Assembly (NCBI RefSeq): GCF_003576245.1
Contig: NZ_QWGA01000003.1
Location: 310,001-374,000, forward strand
Length of the DNA: 64,000 nt
From: Henriciella algicola
GTDB lineage: Bacteria; Pseudomonadota; Alphaproteobacteria; Caulobacterales; Hyphomonadaceae
Direction of reading: 5' to 3'
Both the position numbers and the translations under genes were made by a program. Shown one piece after another: positions 51,498 to 60,736 of the stretch. Position 1 is the first letter of the stretch, and the number at the start of each line of letters is the position of its first letter. Under the pieces are notes generated by a model, which was not told the origin of the DNA, did no database searches, and worked only from the letters and a program-made list of their open reading frames with translations.

Positions 51498-52610
51498 CTA
51501 GTGCTTCACGTTCCGCCAGATGCGGTGGAATGAGAACCAGAGCAGCACGGCAAAGATCAGAAGGTAGATCATCACAGCGAGACCGGTGGACTTGCGCTGG
51601 CTTTGCTTTGGCTCACCAGCCCACTGCAGGAAGTTCGCAATATCGATCGACATCTGTTCGACGGTCGCTTCGGTGCCGTCCATGTAGGACACGCGGCCAT
51701 CAGACAGCTGTGGTGGCATGGCAAGAAAGCCGCCTGGCGGTGTCTTGCGTGGATCACCCTGCCATTGAGCGGATACGTCGCCAGCCATGTACGGATTGTA
51801 GTACTGGCCAACTGGCTGGACGAGCTCGCCCTTATACTTGCTGAAGTCGTAGTGCGAGGAATCGATTTCAGAGACCTTCAGCACGGTTTCCATCATCGGC
51901 GCGGCAGGCGCGGCTGCCTCTGCAGGCTCTGCGTCGCCTTCAGCTTCGGCAGCTGCGGCGTCGGTGTCAGCCATTTCAGCTGCTTCCATCTCACCGGCTT
52001 CTGCAGCTTCGGCGCCTTCGCCTTCAGCTTCCGCTTCTGACTCTGCGGCGGGCATTTCCTCCGCAGGGATTTCACGCGTGCTGAAAACGTCTTCTGACGG
52101 ATAGCCAGAGATCAGGCTGTAGATATAGCTCGCACCGCCATGACGCGCTTTCGTGATCACCGAAAGATCTGGTGGAAGCGCGCCGCCATTGGCCGCGCGG
52201 GCAGCTGCCGCGTTTGGATATGGCGACTTGAACGTGTCCGACGTGCGGGCCGGGCGATAGTCGTAATCACCAACATCGTTTGGCTCAGTGCTCAGGATCT
52301 CATCCTGTGCCGCAAACGACTTAACCAGCGGGTTGTTGTTCGCGTTCGGATATTCCGGATCGTAGAACGGGCCGCCTGGCTCACCGAGGTTACGGTAGCT
52401 GAGCAGGCGCATCGAGTGACACGAGGCGCAGACTTCACGGTAGACCTGATAGCCGCGCTGGACGCTGGCCATGTCGAGTTCACCGACCGGGCCTTCGAAC
52501 GCCCAGCCACCTTCAGGCTCGTGGGCGTGCAGCGATCCGCCAGCAGCATTCGCCGTCGCAGCGATCGCAGCCGCACCGAGACCAGCAGAGATAAAACGCA
52601 GGAATTTCAT
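51498..52610 (-). CDS. petC: Cytochrome c1 (bc1 complex), with large acidic insertion
   Basis: 370 residues from the ATG at 52610; the signal peptide ends near NAAGG. The heme-binding CASCH is at residues 61-65 and the distal Met in GGFLAMPPQLSDGRVSYMDG. A C-terminal helix anchors it (GLAVMIYLLIFAVLLWFSFHRIW). Between GYPSEDVFSTRE (about 175) and KYKGELVQPVGQYYNPYMAGD (about 258) lies an insertion of roughly 80 residues, mostly Glu and Ala. The gene is last in the petA-petB-petC operon. Confidence 0.95.
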   Translation of the reverse strand: MKFLRFISAGLGAAAIAATANAAGGSLHAHEPEGGWAFEGPVGELDMASVQRGYQVYREVCASCHSMRLLSYRNLGEPGGPFYDPEYPNANNNPLVKSFAAQDEILSTEPNDVGDYDYRPARTSDTFKSPYPNAAAARAANGGALPPDLSVITKARHGGASYIYSLISGYPSEDVFSTREIPAEEMPAAESEAEAEGEGAEAAEAGEMEAAEMADTDAAAAEAEGDAEPAEAAAPAAPMMETVLKVSEIDSSHYDFSKYKGELVQPVGQYYNPYMAGDVSAQWQGDPRKTPPGGFLAMPPQLSDGRVSYMDGTEATVEQMSIDIANFLQWAGEPKQSQRKSTGLAVMIYLLIFAVLLWFSFHRIWRNVKH

Positions 52611-52623
52611 GTGCTTTGACCTC

Positions 52624-54078
52624 TTATTCTGCAGGGGCCGGGGCAGCGCGGTCGTGACCGAGAACTGCCTTGTGGATTGAAGCAGGCTCATCCTTCGGAT
52701 TCTCGCGCAGACCGAGAAGCGGCAGGATCACCAGGAAGTAGGCGAAGTAGTAGAGCGTCAGCAGCTGTGCGAGGTGGACGAAGCGGAACGCTGCAGCTTT
52801 CTCGACAGCGATGGTCGCCTCAACGCCCTCACTCATCTTCTGGTCGCGGAAGGTCGAAGCAGCCTCATACTCTTCATAGGTCTGGGTGGCTTCGTTGCCG
52901 TTCACGTCCGTGTAGCTGACGACCAGCTTGTCAGAGCCCATCGGGATGATCGGGTCATCCGGGTTCGCCGCGCCGCACCAGCCAAGCAGAAGGCTTGCCA
53001 CGACAAAGCCGAAGAAGAACTGACGGGCCACCGGACGGTAGCGCATCGACTTCACCTTCGAGGTGTCGAGCCAGGGCAGGAAGAACAGCACTGCGATGGC
53101 GCCGAACATTGCGATGACACCAAGCAGCTTGGCATCAATCGGGCCGATATTGAACGTGATGGCACGAAGGATGGCGTAGAATGGCAGCAGGTACCATTCC
53201 GGCACGATGTGCGCAGGCGTCACCAGCGGGTCGGCTTCGATATAGTTATCGGCGTGGCCGAGGACGTTTGGCATGTAGAAGACGAATGCCGCGAAAATGA
53301 TCAGGAAGACCACGATCGCGAAGCCGTCCTTCACCGTATAGTACGGGTGGAACGGGACAGTGTCCTGCTTCAGGCCTTCCTTGTCCTTGCGAGCTTCGAC
53401 GCCGGTCGGGTTGTTATTGCCCGGCACGTGGAGCGCCCAGATGTGAAGGATCACAACACCGGCAATCATGAATGGCAGCAGATAGTGCAGCGAGAAGAAG
53501 CGCTGCAGCGTCTGGTTACCGATCGACGGTCCGCCCATCAGCCAGGCCTTGATGCTGTCGCCAACGACAGGAACGGCACCGATCAGACCGGTGATCACGT
53601 TAGCGCCGTGATAGGACATCTGACCCCATGGCAGCACATAGCCGAGGAAGGCGGTGCCCATCATGAGAAGGAAGATCACCACGCCGAGGATCCATAGGAT
53701 CTCGCGCGGGGCCTTGTAGGAGCCGTAATAGAGGCCGCGGAACATGTGGATGTAGACCGCGAGGAAGAACATCGACGCGCCATTCGAGTGAATGTAGCGG
53801 ATAAGCCAGCCATAAGGCACGTCGCGCATGATCCGCTCGACCGAGGCGAAAGCGCCATCGACGGTAGCGGTATAGTGCATGGCCAGAACCACACCGGTCA
53901 GGATCTGCGTCATAAGGCAGACGGCAAGAATGCCACCGAATGTGTACCAGTAGTTCAGGTTCTTTGGCGTCGGGAAGTCGACGAAGCTGTCATAGGCCAG
54001 CCGGACAACCGGCAGGCGTGAATCGAGCCATTTCGTGAAGCCGGTCTTCGGCTCGTATGTAGAGGCATGTCCGCTCAT
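52624..54078 (-). CDS. petB: Cytochrome b of the bc1 complex
   Basis: 484 residues, longer than the typical 420-440. Heme ligands His97, His111, His198 and His212 occupy the same numbers as in Rhodobacter ([22 protein letters not shown] and [24 protein letters not shown]). The Qo-site PEWY is residues 293-296. The extra length sits between the last-but-one helix and the final helix, at about 383-430 ([26 protein letters not shown]...VEKAAA). The core is complete, and the protein accepts electrons from quinol at the inner membrane. Confidence 0.97.
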   Translation of the reverse strand: MSGHASTYEPKTGFTKWLDSRLPVVRLAYDSFVDFPTPKNLNYWYTFGGILAVCLMTQILTGVVLAMHYTATVDGAFASVERIMRDVPYGWLIRYIHSNGASMFFLAVYIHMFRGLYYGSYKAPREILWILGVVIFLLMMGTAFLGYVLPWGQMSYHGANVITGLIGAVPVVGDSIKAWLMGGPSIGNQTLQRFFSLHYLLPFMIAGVVILHIWALHVPGNNNPTGVEARKDKEGLKQDTVPFHPYYTVKDGFAIVVFLIIFAAFVFYMPNVLGHADNYIEADPLVTPAHIVPEWYLLPFYAILRAITFNIGPIDAKLLGVIAMFGAIAVLFFLPWLDTSKVKSMRYRPVARQFFFGFVVASLLLGWCGAANPDDPIIPMGSDKLVVSYTDVNGNEATQTYEEYEAASTFRDQKMSEGVEATIAVEKAAAFRFVHLAQLLTLYYFAYFLVILPLLGLRENPKDEPASIHKAVLGHDRAAPAPAE

Positions 54079-54099
54079 GGCTGTGTTACGTCCTCTTCC

Positions 54100-54669
54100 T
54101 TAAAGCGAAATGTTGATCACGGCCGGGCTGACCCAGTTATAGTCCGGAACCGGAAGGTTCGACGGAGCGGGTCCGCGGCGGATACGGCCGGAAGTGTCAT
54201 AGTGCGAACCGTGGCATGGGCAGTACCAGCCACCAAAGTCGCCCGTATTGCCTTGCGCAGGGCCGACCGGAACGCAACCGAGATGCGTACAGCTGCCCGA
54301 AGTCACGAGGATAGCAGCGTTATATTCACCACTCTGCATCGGAACGAGGCGCTCTTCATCGCTCTGCGGGTCCGGCAGGGAGGACACGTCGACGCTCTGG
54401 GCGGCGCGAATCTCTGCTGAGGTGCGGTGACGGATAAAGAACGGCTGACCGCCGATCAGAACCCGGATCTCACCGCCAACCGGCACTTTCGAAACGTCGA
54501 CATCAAGGCTCGATGCCGCTTTCGTGTCGCTGGCGGCATTCATCTGGTCGACGAACACATATGCCAGCGCACCTGCGCCTGCGACAGCTGTCGCTGCCGT
54601 AGCAATGTGAATGAAATCGCGACGGTCTTCATCGACCGTCTCGTGTGGTTTGGTTTGCGCGTCGCTCAC
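54100..54669 (-). CDS. petA: Rieske iron-sulfur protein of the bc1 complex
   Basis: 189 residues from a GTG that gives [19 protein letters not shown], with AGGA upstream; an ATG at 54708 would add 13 residues and is less typical. The twin-arginine-like [28 protein letters not shown] is the anchor. The cluster ligands are in CTHLGC and CPCHGSHYD. It is the first gene of petABC and transfers electrons from ubiquinol to cytochrome c1. Confidence 0.95.
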   Translation of the reverse strand: MSDAQTKPHETVDEDRRDFIHIATAATAVAGAGALAYVFVDQMNAASDTKAASSLDVDVSKVPVGGEIRVLIGGQPFFIRHRTSAEIRAAQSVDVSSLPDPQSDEERLVPMQSGEYNAAILVTSGSCTHLGCVPVGPAQGNTGDFGGWYCPCHGSHYDTSGRIRRGPAPSNLPVPDYNWVSPAVINISL

Positions 54670-54945
54670 TCTTCCAGTCCTCTGGCCAAGGATTTCTCCG
54701 AGATGCATACATTATTGGTGAGGAAAATCATTGCGGCGCAACGCCGCGAAATGCACCTCCCCGCATATATCTGCGCTGCGGTTAGCGCGGGCGCGCGGGG
54801 TTTGCAAGGCGCGCATGTGCGTCATCGCATGCGACGCAGGGGCGCGGGCAGCCGCGACAAGCCGGGGTGCGTCAATGAAGTCAGGCGAATGCCTGTTTTC
54901 CGACCGGCGCGCATGGACTAAGGCCAGCGGGCAAAGAAGGTAAGC

Positions 54946-55830
54946 ATGACCGAAAACGACCTCGAATCACAAAAGACCCGCGCCCGCATTTGGTTTGAAA
55001 CCCTCCAGGGCGAAATCATCGACAGCTTTGAGGCCATCGAGGCCGAAGCCCAGCCGCCACATTATACCGGTCCGGCTGGCAGCTTCGTACGCACGCCCTG
55101 GACACGCGGCGATGGCACAGAAGACCTTGGTGGCGGCACCATGGCCATCATGAAGGGCAAGGTGTTCGAGAAAGTCGGCGTGCATGTCTCCTGCGTCTAT
55201 GGTGACTTTTCAGAAGCCTTCCGCGCGCAGATTCCCGGCGCCGACAAGTCCGGTGGCCGATTCTGGGCCTCCGGCATTTCGCTGATCGCCCACCTTCGCA
55301 ATCCGCGCGTACCTGCCGTGCATATGAATACCCGCATGCTGGTCACCAGCGAGAGCTGGTTTGGCGGCGGTGCCGACCTTACCCCGCTGCTGACCTATCA
55401 GCGCGAGGCAGACTATCCCGACACGGTCGACTTTCACGCCGCCATGAAAGACGCCTGCGACCGTCATGATGAGAGCTTCTATCCGCGCATGAAGCAGCAA
55501 TGCGACGAGTACTTCCATCTTGCCCACCGCGATGAGCCACGCGGCACGGGCGGCATTTTCTATGACCGCCATAATAGCGGAGACTGGGACGCTGACTTCG
55601 CTTTCACACAGGATGTCGGCCGCGCTTTCCGTGACATCTATCCCACCCTCGTCCGCCGCCGCATGAATGAAAGCTGGACCAGCGACGAGCGCGAGGAACA
55701 GCTCGTCCGGCGTGGGCGCTATGTGGAGTTCAACCTGCTCTATGACCGCGGCACGACGTTCGGGCTCAAGACTGGCGGCAACGTCAACTCGATCCTCTCG
55801 TCCATGCCCCCGGTCGTAAAATGGCCGTGA
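54946..55830 (+). CDS. hemF: Oxygen-dependent coproporphyrinogen III oxidase HemF
   Basis: 294 residues. Conserved blocks are [108 protein letters not shown] and the C-terminal [29 protein letters not shown]. It oxidatively decarboxylates coproporphyrinogen to protoporphyrinogen in heme synthesis. It is divergent from the bc1 operon and followed by tspO. Confidence 0.97.
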   Translation: MTENDLESQKTRARIWFETLQGEIIDSFEAIEAEAQPPHYTGPAGSFVRTPWTRGDGTEDLGGGTMAIMKGKVFEKVGVHVSCVYGDFSEAFRAQIPGADKSGGRFWASGISLIAHLRNPRVPAVHMNTRMLVTSESWFGGGADLTPLLTYQREADYPDTVDFHAAMKDACDRHDESFYPRMKQQCDEYFHLAHRDEPRGTGGIFYDRHNSGDWDADFAFTQDVGRAFRDIYPTLVRRRMNESWTSDEREEQLVRRGRYVEFNLLYDRGTTFGLKTGGNVNSILSSMPPVVKWP

Positions 55831-55861
55831 CCCGCCTGCAAACCCCTGATATAACAGCGAA

Positions 55862-56350
55862 ATGAGCGACACGACCAAGAACAGCCCCTGGCGGATCATC
55901 ATCGCCATCATCGCGCTGACCGCAGCTGTCGCCGCCCTTGGCGGCCTCGTATCCAGCGGCAGCCAGGACCCGTGGTATGCCGCGCTCGACAAGGCCCCCT
56001 ACAATCCGCCCGACCGCGCCTTCGCGATCGTCTGGCCCGTCCTTTATTCCTTGATTGCGCTCGGCGCGATCATTGTGCGGCTGAAAGCAAAATCATTTGC
56101 CGCCGCCAGCGCCGCTTTCGGCATCTTCTTTACCCAGCTTGCCGTGAACCTTTCATGGAGCTGGATATTCTTCGGCTTTCAGGCGCCGCTCATCGCGCTC
56201 GTCATCATTGCAATCCTGCTCGTCCTGATCGTGCTGATGATCCGCGCCTTCAGTCGCCACTCGATCATCGCAGGTATCCTCCAGGTCCCCTACCTCGCCT
56301 GGGTCTGCTTTGCCGCCTATCTCAACGGCTTCATCGTCTACGCGAACTAG
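55862..56350 (+). CDS. tspO: TspO/MBR family protein
   Basis: 162 residues with five helices. The signature WYAALDKAPYNPPDRAFAIVWPVLYSLIALGA is present, along with a WSWIFFGFQAPLIALVIIAILLV middle and a YLAWVCFAAYLNGFIVYAN tail. TspO binds porphyrins and tetrapyrrole intermediates and often modulates heme or porphyrin traffic. The gene follows hemF by 31 bases, which supports a link with tetrapyrrole synthesis. Its stop interlocks with the convergent CCA gene (CTAG). Confidence 0.93.
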   Translation: MSDTTKNSPWRIIIAIIALTAAVAALGGLVSSGSQDPWYAALDKAPYNPPDRAFAIVWPVLYSLIALGAIIVRLKAKSFAAASAAFGIFFTQLAVNLSWSWIFFGFQAPLIALVIIAILLVLIVLMIRAFSRHSIIAGILQVPYLAWVCFAAYLNGFIVYAN

Positions 56351-57537
56351 GCTTTCAGCCGCGCCAGCAGCTCTTCGCGCTCTGGCTGGAAGTCCTGGCC
56401 CATCCACCATTCCTCGAGCGCGCGCAGCGCCTCGCCGATTTGCGGGCCTTTGAGGCCAGCGGCCAGCGCATCATCGCCGCCGACAGGAAACTCAGGCCGC
56501 TTCCAGGCGCGGATCGCATAGAGGTGGTCGCGCACATTCTCACCTGAGGTCAGCGCCCGGTCGACAACGGCCTGCTTGCCATGCCAGTAGAGCGTGCGGC
56601 GAAGCTCTGCCCCGTTCATGCCGGGGATCTTCGGCAGGTTGTCCGCTGCCCACATGGTCAGCCGATCAGCCTCCGCATTCGACAGCCGCAAGCGTTTGGT
56701 CACCGCCATAACGGACGGCGCGCTGCGGTCGATCAGCGACATGAGCCGCAGCATCGGGTCAGCTCCGACACCGGCGAGCGTCTCACTCACCCGCAGATCA
56801 TGCAGCCCGTCCAGCGTCTCGCATTCCGGCAGGAGCAGCGCGAGCACGCCGCTCTCTTCCATGGCAACGACAGCCTGCACCGGGTCCGGGGCACTGAGCA
56901 GCTTGCGCAGCTCCTTCCAGATACGCTCGACCGCGATCTGGCGCAGCCCTTCCTTCTGGCGCTCACAGGCCGCCTGGCCTTCGGTGTCGATCCCCGCACC
57001 ATACCAGGCATTGAAGCGATAGAAGCGCAGGATACGAAGATAATCCTCGCGCAGGCGTTCATCGGCGTCCCCGATAAAGATGACGCGGCCAGCCTCGGCG
57101 TCCTCAAGCCCGCCGCCAATCGGGTCATAGATCTTGCCCGACGCATCGGCATAAAGCGCGTTCAGCCTGAAATCGCGCCGCCCGGCATCTTCTGCCCAGT
57201 CCTCGGTAAAGGCGACGACGGCGCGCCGGCCATCGGTCTCCACGTCGCGGCGAAGGCTCGTAATCTCGAAAGGCTTGCTCTCAATGACGGCCGTGATCGT
57301 GCCATGCTCGATCCCTGTCGGAATGGCGCGGATGCCAGCTGATTCCAGCGCATCGATAACGGCCTGCGGCTCCAACTGGGTGGCGATATCAATATCGTCC
57401 ACCTCGCGGCCCATGATGGAATTACGCACGCACCCGCCGACAAAGCGCGCGCAATCGGCGCGCACAGCGTGCAAGGCGTCGATCACGGCGCGCGTTGTGG
57501 GCGCGTCGATCCAGTCAGTCTTGGTAAGTTCGGTCAT
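56347..57537 (-). CDS. CCA tRNA nucleotidyltransferase
   Basis: 396 residues. The nucleotidyltransferase head shows RFVGGCVRNSIMGREVDDIDIATQLEPQAV and the template-like FEITSLRRDVETDGRRAVVAFTEDWAEDAGRRDFRLNALYADASG. RNA- and head-domain helices follow (LREDYLRILRFYRFNAWYGAG). The enzyme adds or repairs the CCA end of tRNA. It overlaps the DUF6111 gene by four bases (ATGA) in an operon with NUDIX and DUF1285. Confidence 0.95.
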   Translation of the reverse strand: MTELTKTDWIDAPTTRAVIDALHAVRADCARFVGGCVRNSIMGREVDDIDIATQLEPQAVIDALESAGIRAIPTGIEHGTITAVIESKPFEITSLRRDVETDGRRAVVAFTEDWAEDAGRRDFRLNALYADASGKIYDPIGGGLEDAEAGRVIFIGDADERLREDYLRILRFYRFNAWYGAGIDTEGQAACERQKEGLRQIAVERIWKELRKLLSAPDPVQAVVAMEESGVLALLLPECETLDGLHDLRVSETLAGVGADPMLRLMSLIDRSAPSVMAVTKRLRLSNAEADRLTMWAADNLPKIPGMNGAELRRTLYWHGKQAVVDRALTSGENVRDHLYAIRAWKRPEFPVGGDDALAAGLKGPQIGEALRALEEWWMGQDFQPEREELLARLKA

Positions 57538-57986
57538 TGCGGGGCGGTTGTCCTGTCTTCCGCAGTTTCGCTTTCCAGCGCCGTTGCATCATCACGCGCT
57601 TCCGGGTCAAGCGGGCCGGGCGGTTCATTCGGCCCGGCAGGGTCTGTCCCGCCAAGCCCCGAAGCGCGGCTGCCCGGGTCACGGCTCGCCGGCAGGCCAA
57701 GCTCGTCGCGGCGCTTTTCACAAGGCACTTCCCTCGCGGCCACGATCCGGCCTGTCTCCGGGTCGGTATAGGAGCGCTGGATACATGTGTCGCGTCCGCC
57801 CCGGTCCACGAAGATCAGGATGATCCAGGCCAGCACGGCCAGACCAGCGCCCGTCGCGAACAGGATGGTGATCGGCCACGGCTTGCGGCCTTCCTCGATG
57901 GCTTCCTGGCGTGCCAGCCGCCAGACGCCATAGGCGAAGAAGGGCAGCAAAAACAGCACGATCTGAAAGATGATCCTGTAGGTCAA
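57534..57986 (-). CDS. DUF6111 family membrane protein
   Basis: 150 residues from a TTG that overlaps the NUDIX stop. Two helices are seen: IIFQIVLFLLPFFAYGVWRLA and ITILFATGAGLAVLAWIILIFV, then a conserved CIQRSYTDPETGRIVAAREVPC with two cysteines and a Pro/Glu-rich tail. The family is restricted largely to alphaproteobacteria and has no known function. It is translationally coupled to its neighbours on both sides. Confidence 0.85.
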   Translation of the reverse strand: MTYRIIFQIVLFLLPFFAYGVWRLARQEAIEEGRKPWPITILFATGAGLAVLAWIILIFVDRGGRDTCIQRSYTDPETGRIVAAREVPCEKRRDELGLPASRDPGSRASGLGGTDPAGPNEPPGPLDPEARDDATALESETAEDRTTAPQ

Positions 57987-58618
57987 ACCACTTCCTCCCC
58001 GGGCTCGTACAGCCTCTCATATAAAGCGCGTATGATCCCAGCCGTCACGCCCCAGATGCGGTGGCCATCATACGGCATCTCATAATAGTGGCGCATCTGC
58101 CCCTTCCAGCTGGTCTTCTGACGCTGGTGGTTTGCCGCCTTCATCAGGAAGGAAAGCGGCGTCTCAAACACACTGTCTACCTCAACCGGGTCTGGCCGGG
58201 GAACAAAACCTTCTGGCAGCACACCTAGCACCGGCACGATCCGGAAGCCCGTGCCCGTAATATAAGGTGCGCCCCGTGCGATCAGCTTCACTTCGTCCGG
58301 ATTGACGCCAACCTCTTCCTCGGCTTCGCGCAGCGCTGCCTCGATTTCATCGGCATCAACCGGGTCGACCTTGCCGCCCGGAAAAGCAACCTGCCCCGGA
58401 TGGGCCTTCATCGTCATGGGCCTATGGGTCAGCAGCGTGGTCGGCCCACCCTCCCTCGGGATGATCGGCACCAGCACAGCGGCCCGGCGAATATTCGCAA
58501 TGCCGTCAGCGTCCAGAAACTCGATATCGCCGCCTTCAGACAGGCGTTCCTCGCCCCCAACAGGGTCAAGGCGCAGGCGCGCACGCGCCAGGAAATCATC
58601 GAGATCGACAAAGGCCAT
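57983..58618 (-). CDS. CoA pyrophosphatase-type NUDIX hydrolase
   Basis: 211 residues. The NUDIX box GGKVDPVDADEIEAALREAEEEVGV (GX5EX7REUXEEXGU) is near residue 95, with the upstream RREGGPTTLLTHRPMTMKAHPGQVAFPGG typical of the NudL/CoA group. It hydrolyses CoA-type pyrophosphates. It is followed by DUF6111 in a TTGA overlap. Confidence 0.92.
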   Translation of the reverse strand: MAFVDLDDFLARARLRLDPVGGEERLSEGGDIEFLDADGIANIRRAAVLVPIIPREGGPTTLLTHRPMTMKAHPGQVAFPGGKVDPVDADEIEAALREAEEEVGVNPDEVKLIARGAPYITGTGFRIVPVLGVLPEGFVPRPDPVEVDSVFETPLSFLMKAANHQRQKTSWKGQMRHYYEMPYDGHRIWGVTAGIIRALYERLYEPGEEVV

Positions 58619-58625
58619 AGGGGGT

Positions 58626-59231
58626 TCAGTCCTCGGCCGGTCCTATGTCAAAGAACACCCCATCTGACCAGACACCAAGACGTCCTTCATCCTCAGGCGA
58701 TGTGACCGCCATTCCGGCGAGCTCATAGAAGACAGGCCGCGCCAGTTTCGCCTCCAGGCGCCCACGCACCAGTAGATAAGGCGACGGCTCCAACGTCTCA
58801 GGGTCCGTCTCGATCCGCAGCGGATTGTCTGCGCCAGCGATAACGACGTCGCCGACATTGGTGACAAAGGCCAGTTTCTGATCCTCCCCCGCCTCACCAG
58901 CCCGGTCCACGCGCGTTGCAATGAAGGGCGTATCCTCGACATGCACGACGACCTTTTCATAAGGCGTCACCAGCCAGTGCGAGCCGTCTTCATCCTTGCG
59001 CAAGATGGTCGAGAACAGCTTCACCAGCTTCTTGCGATTGATTCGTCCACCTTCATGCCACCAGCTGCCATCGGCGCGGATTTCCATGTCGATATCGGCC
59101 GACCGTTCCGGCGACCATTGCTCGACAGGCGGCAGTTTGCGCCCGCTCGGGTCAGGCGCGATGACTTTAAGCAGGTCGTTCAAGCTGATTGCAGTGTTTT
59201 CATTGGATTTCACGTCGCGCTCCGCCATCAT
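58626..59231 (-). CDS. DUF1285 family protein
   Basis: 201 residues from the ATG at 59231 (a second ATG follows directly). The family shows LPPVEQWSPERSADIDMEIRADGSWWHEGGRINRKKLVKLFSTILRKDEDGSHWLVTPYEKVVVHVEDTPFIA. The function is unknown. It is the first gene of the DUF1285-NUDIX-DUF6111-CCA operon, divergent from moxR with only about 50 bases between starts. Confidence 0.9.
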   Translation of the reverse strand: MMAERDVKSNENTAISLNDLLKVIAPDPSGRKLPPVEQWSPERSADIDMEIRADGSWWHEGGRINRKKLVKLFSTILRKDEDGSHWLVTPYEKVVVHVEDTPFIATRVDRAGEAGEDQKLAFVTNVGDVVIAGADNPLRIETDPETLEPSPYLLVRGRLEAKLARPVFYELAGMAVTSPEDEGRLGVWSDGVFFDIGPAED

Positions 59232-59280
59232 TTTGCCTAGACGTAGGTCTGAACTGGGCCGGAGCAAAGACGGAGACCTC

Positions 59281-60270
59281 ATGGCAGACGATAATGACGT
59301 GGTTGTTCAGGAGGCTGAAGCCGCTGGCGAAACGCTGGAGAAGGTGAAAGCCGAGATCGCGAAAGCGGTCTTCGGTCAGGACCGCGTGATCGAGCTGGCG
59401 CTTTCGGCAATTCTCGCAGGCGGCCACGCCCTGCTCATTGGTGCCCCCGGCCTTGCCAAGACCCGCCTCGTCGAAGCCATGGGCACGGCCCTCGGTATCA
59501 ACTCACAGCGCATCCAGTTCACGCCAGACCTCATGCCGTCCGACATCCTGGGCTCTGAAGTTCTCGATGAGGGCGCCGGCGGTGAGCGCAGCTTCCGCTT
59601 CATCAAGGGCCCGATCTTCACCCAGCTCCTGATGGCAGATGAGATCAACCGCGCCTCGCCGCGCACCCAGTCCGCCCTCCTCCAGGCCATGCAGGAGCGC
59701 CACGTCACGATTGCAGGCGTGCGCCATGACCTGCCCGCCCCTTTCCATGTGCTCGCGACCCAGAACCCGATTGAGCAGGAAGGCACCTATCCGCTGCCAG
59801 AAGCCCAGCTCGACCGTTTCCTTCTCAAGATCGATGTCACCTATCCGGACATCGACACTGAACGTCAGATCCTCGTTGAAACGACCGGCCTTTCTGATGC
59901 GAGCGTCCAGCCCGCCATTGATGGCGAACAGCTCATGGCGCTTCAGCGTCTCGTTCGCCAGATGCCTGTTGGCGAGAAAGTGCTGACGGCGATCCTCGCA
60001 ACCGTTCGCGAAGCCCGCCCTGAGCAGAGCTCGGATGACCGTGTTCGCCGCTTCGTCGACTGGGGCCCGTCGCCTCGCGCCGGTCAGGCGCTGATGCTGG
60101 CTTGCCGGGCACGCGCCCTCCTGCGCGGCCGTCTCGCGCCATCGCTCGAAGATGTCGAAGCCCTTGCAGAGCCTTGCCTCGGCCACCGTATGGCAATGCG
60201 CTACGACCCGACCGGTCAGGCGCCAAGCATGCGTGAGCTGATCGGCGACCTCGCCAGATCGACAGGCTGA
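59281..60270 (+). CDS. MoxR-family AAA ATPase
   Basis: 329 residues from the ATG at 59281, with GGAG upstream. Walker A is GAPGLAKTRLVEAMG, Walker B is QLLMADEINRASPRTQSALLQAM, and sensor regions are FHVLATQNPIEQEGTYPLPEAQLDRFLLKI. MoxR proteins act as chaperone-like ATPases for VWA or DUF58 partners. It starts the operon continuing with a lipoprotein, DUF58 and DUF4159. Confidence 0.95.
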   Translation: MADDNDVVVQEAEAAGETLEKVKAEIAKAVFGQDRVIELALSAILAGGHALLIGAPGLAKTRLVEAMGTALGINSQRIQFTPDLMPSDILGSEVLDEGAGGERSFRFIKGPIFTQLLMADEINRASPRTQSALLQAMQERHVTIAGVRHDLPAPFHVLATQNPIEQEGTYPLPEAQLDRFLLKIDVTYPDIDTERQILVETTGLSDASVQPAIDGEQLMALQRLVRQMPVGEKVLTAILATVREARPEQSSDDRVRRFVDWGPSPRAGQALMLACRARALLRGRLAPSLEDVEALAEPCLGHRMAMRYDPTGQAPSMRELIGDLARSTG

Positions 60271-60271
60271 G

Positions 60272-60736
60272 ATGCAGGCTGCAACGCCGCAACTGATGCG
60301 CTGGGCCGCTGGCCTCGCGCTTGGCGCAGCCGCCCTCGCAGCGTGCGAGCGTGATCCCGGCATGCCGTCGCCTTCAGGCGATGCGCTGGCAGAATGCTAC
60401 CGCATGATCGAACGCGCAGAGCTTGCCATAGACGTCAGCGGCACAGGTCTTTCGGCCTCGGATCGCCGCCTTGTCCGCGCAGAGCTTGATGCCGCCCGCG
60501 TTCGCGTGCTCCACGCCTGGTCAAACCGGGAAGGCGTCGGCCTGTCAGTCGGCGCTATCGAAGACGAGTCGGCAGAGGCAGAGAGCTTCCTCTCCGGCGT
60601 CGAAGCTGAAGCAGGCCTCAGCGATCAGGACCGCCTGAGTGAGCGGACCGACGCCGCCAGCCTGCCTGCCCAGTGGCGCAGCAAATTCGAAGCCGCGCTC
60701 GACTGCACCGATGAGGTCTCCGCGAATGAAGCTTGA
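60272..60736 (+). CDS. Small lipoprotein of the MoxR operon
   Basis: 154 residues. A lipoprotein signal ends in AALAAC (RWAAGLALGAAALAACERDPG). The mature part is helical and contains two further cysteines (ALAECYRMIE and AALDCTDEV) that could form a disulfide. It starts one base after the moxR stop and overlaps the DUF58 start by 11 bases, so it is co-transcribed. The role is unknown. Confidence 0.82.
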   Translation: MQAATPQLMRWAAGLALGAAALAACERDPGMPSPSGDALAECYRMIERAELAIDVSGTGLSASDRRLVRAELDAARVRVLHAWSNREGVGLSVGAIEDESAEAESFLSGVEAEAGLSDQDRLSERTDAASLPAQWRSKFEAALDCTDEVSANEA

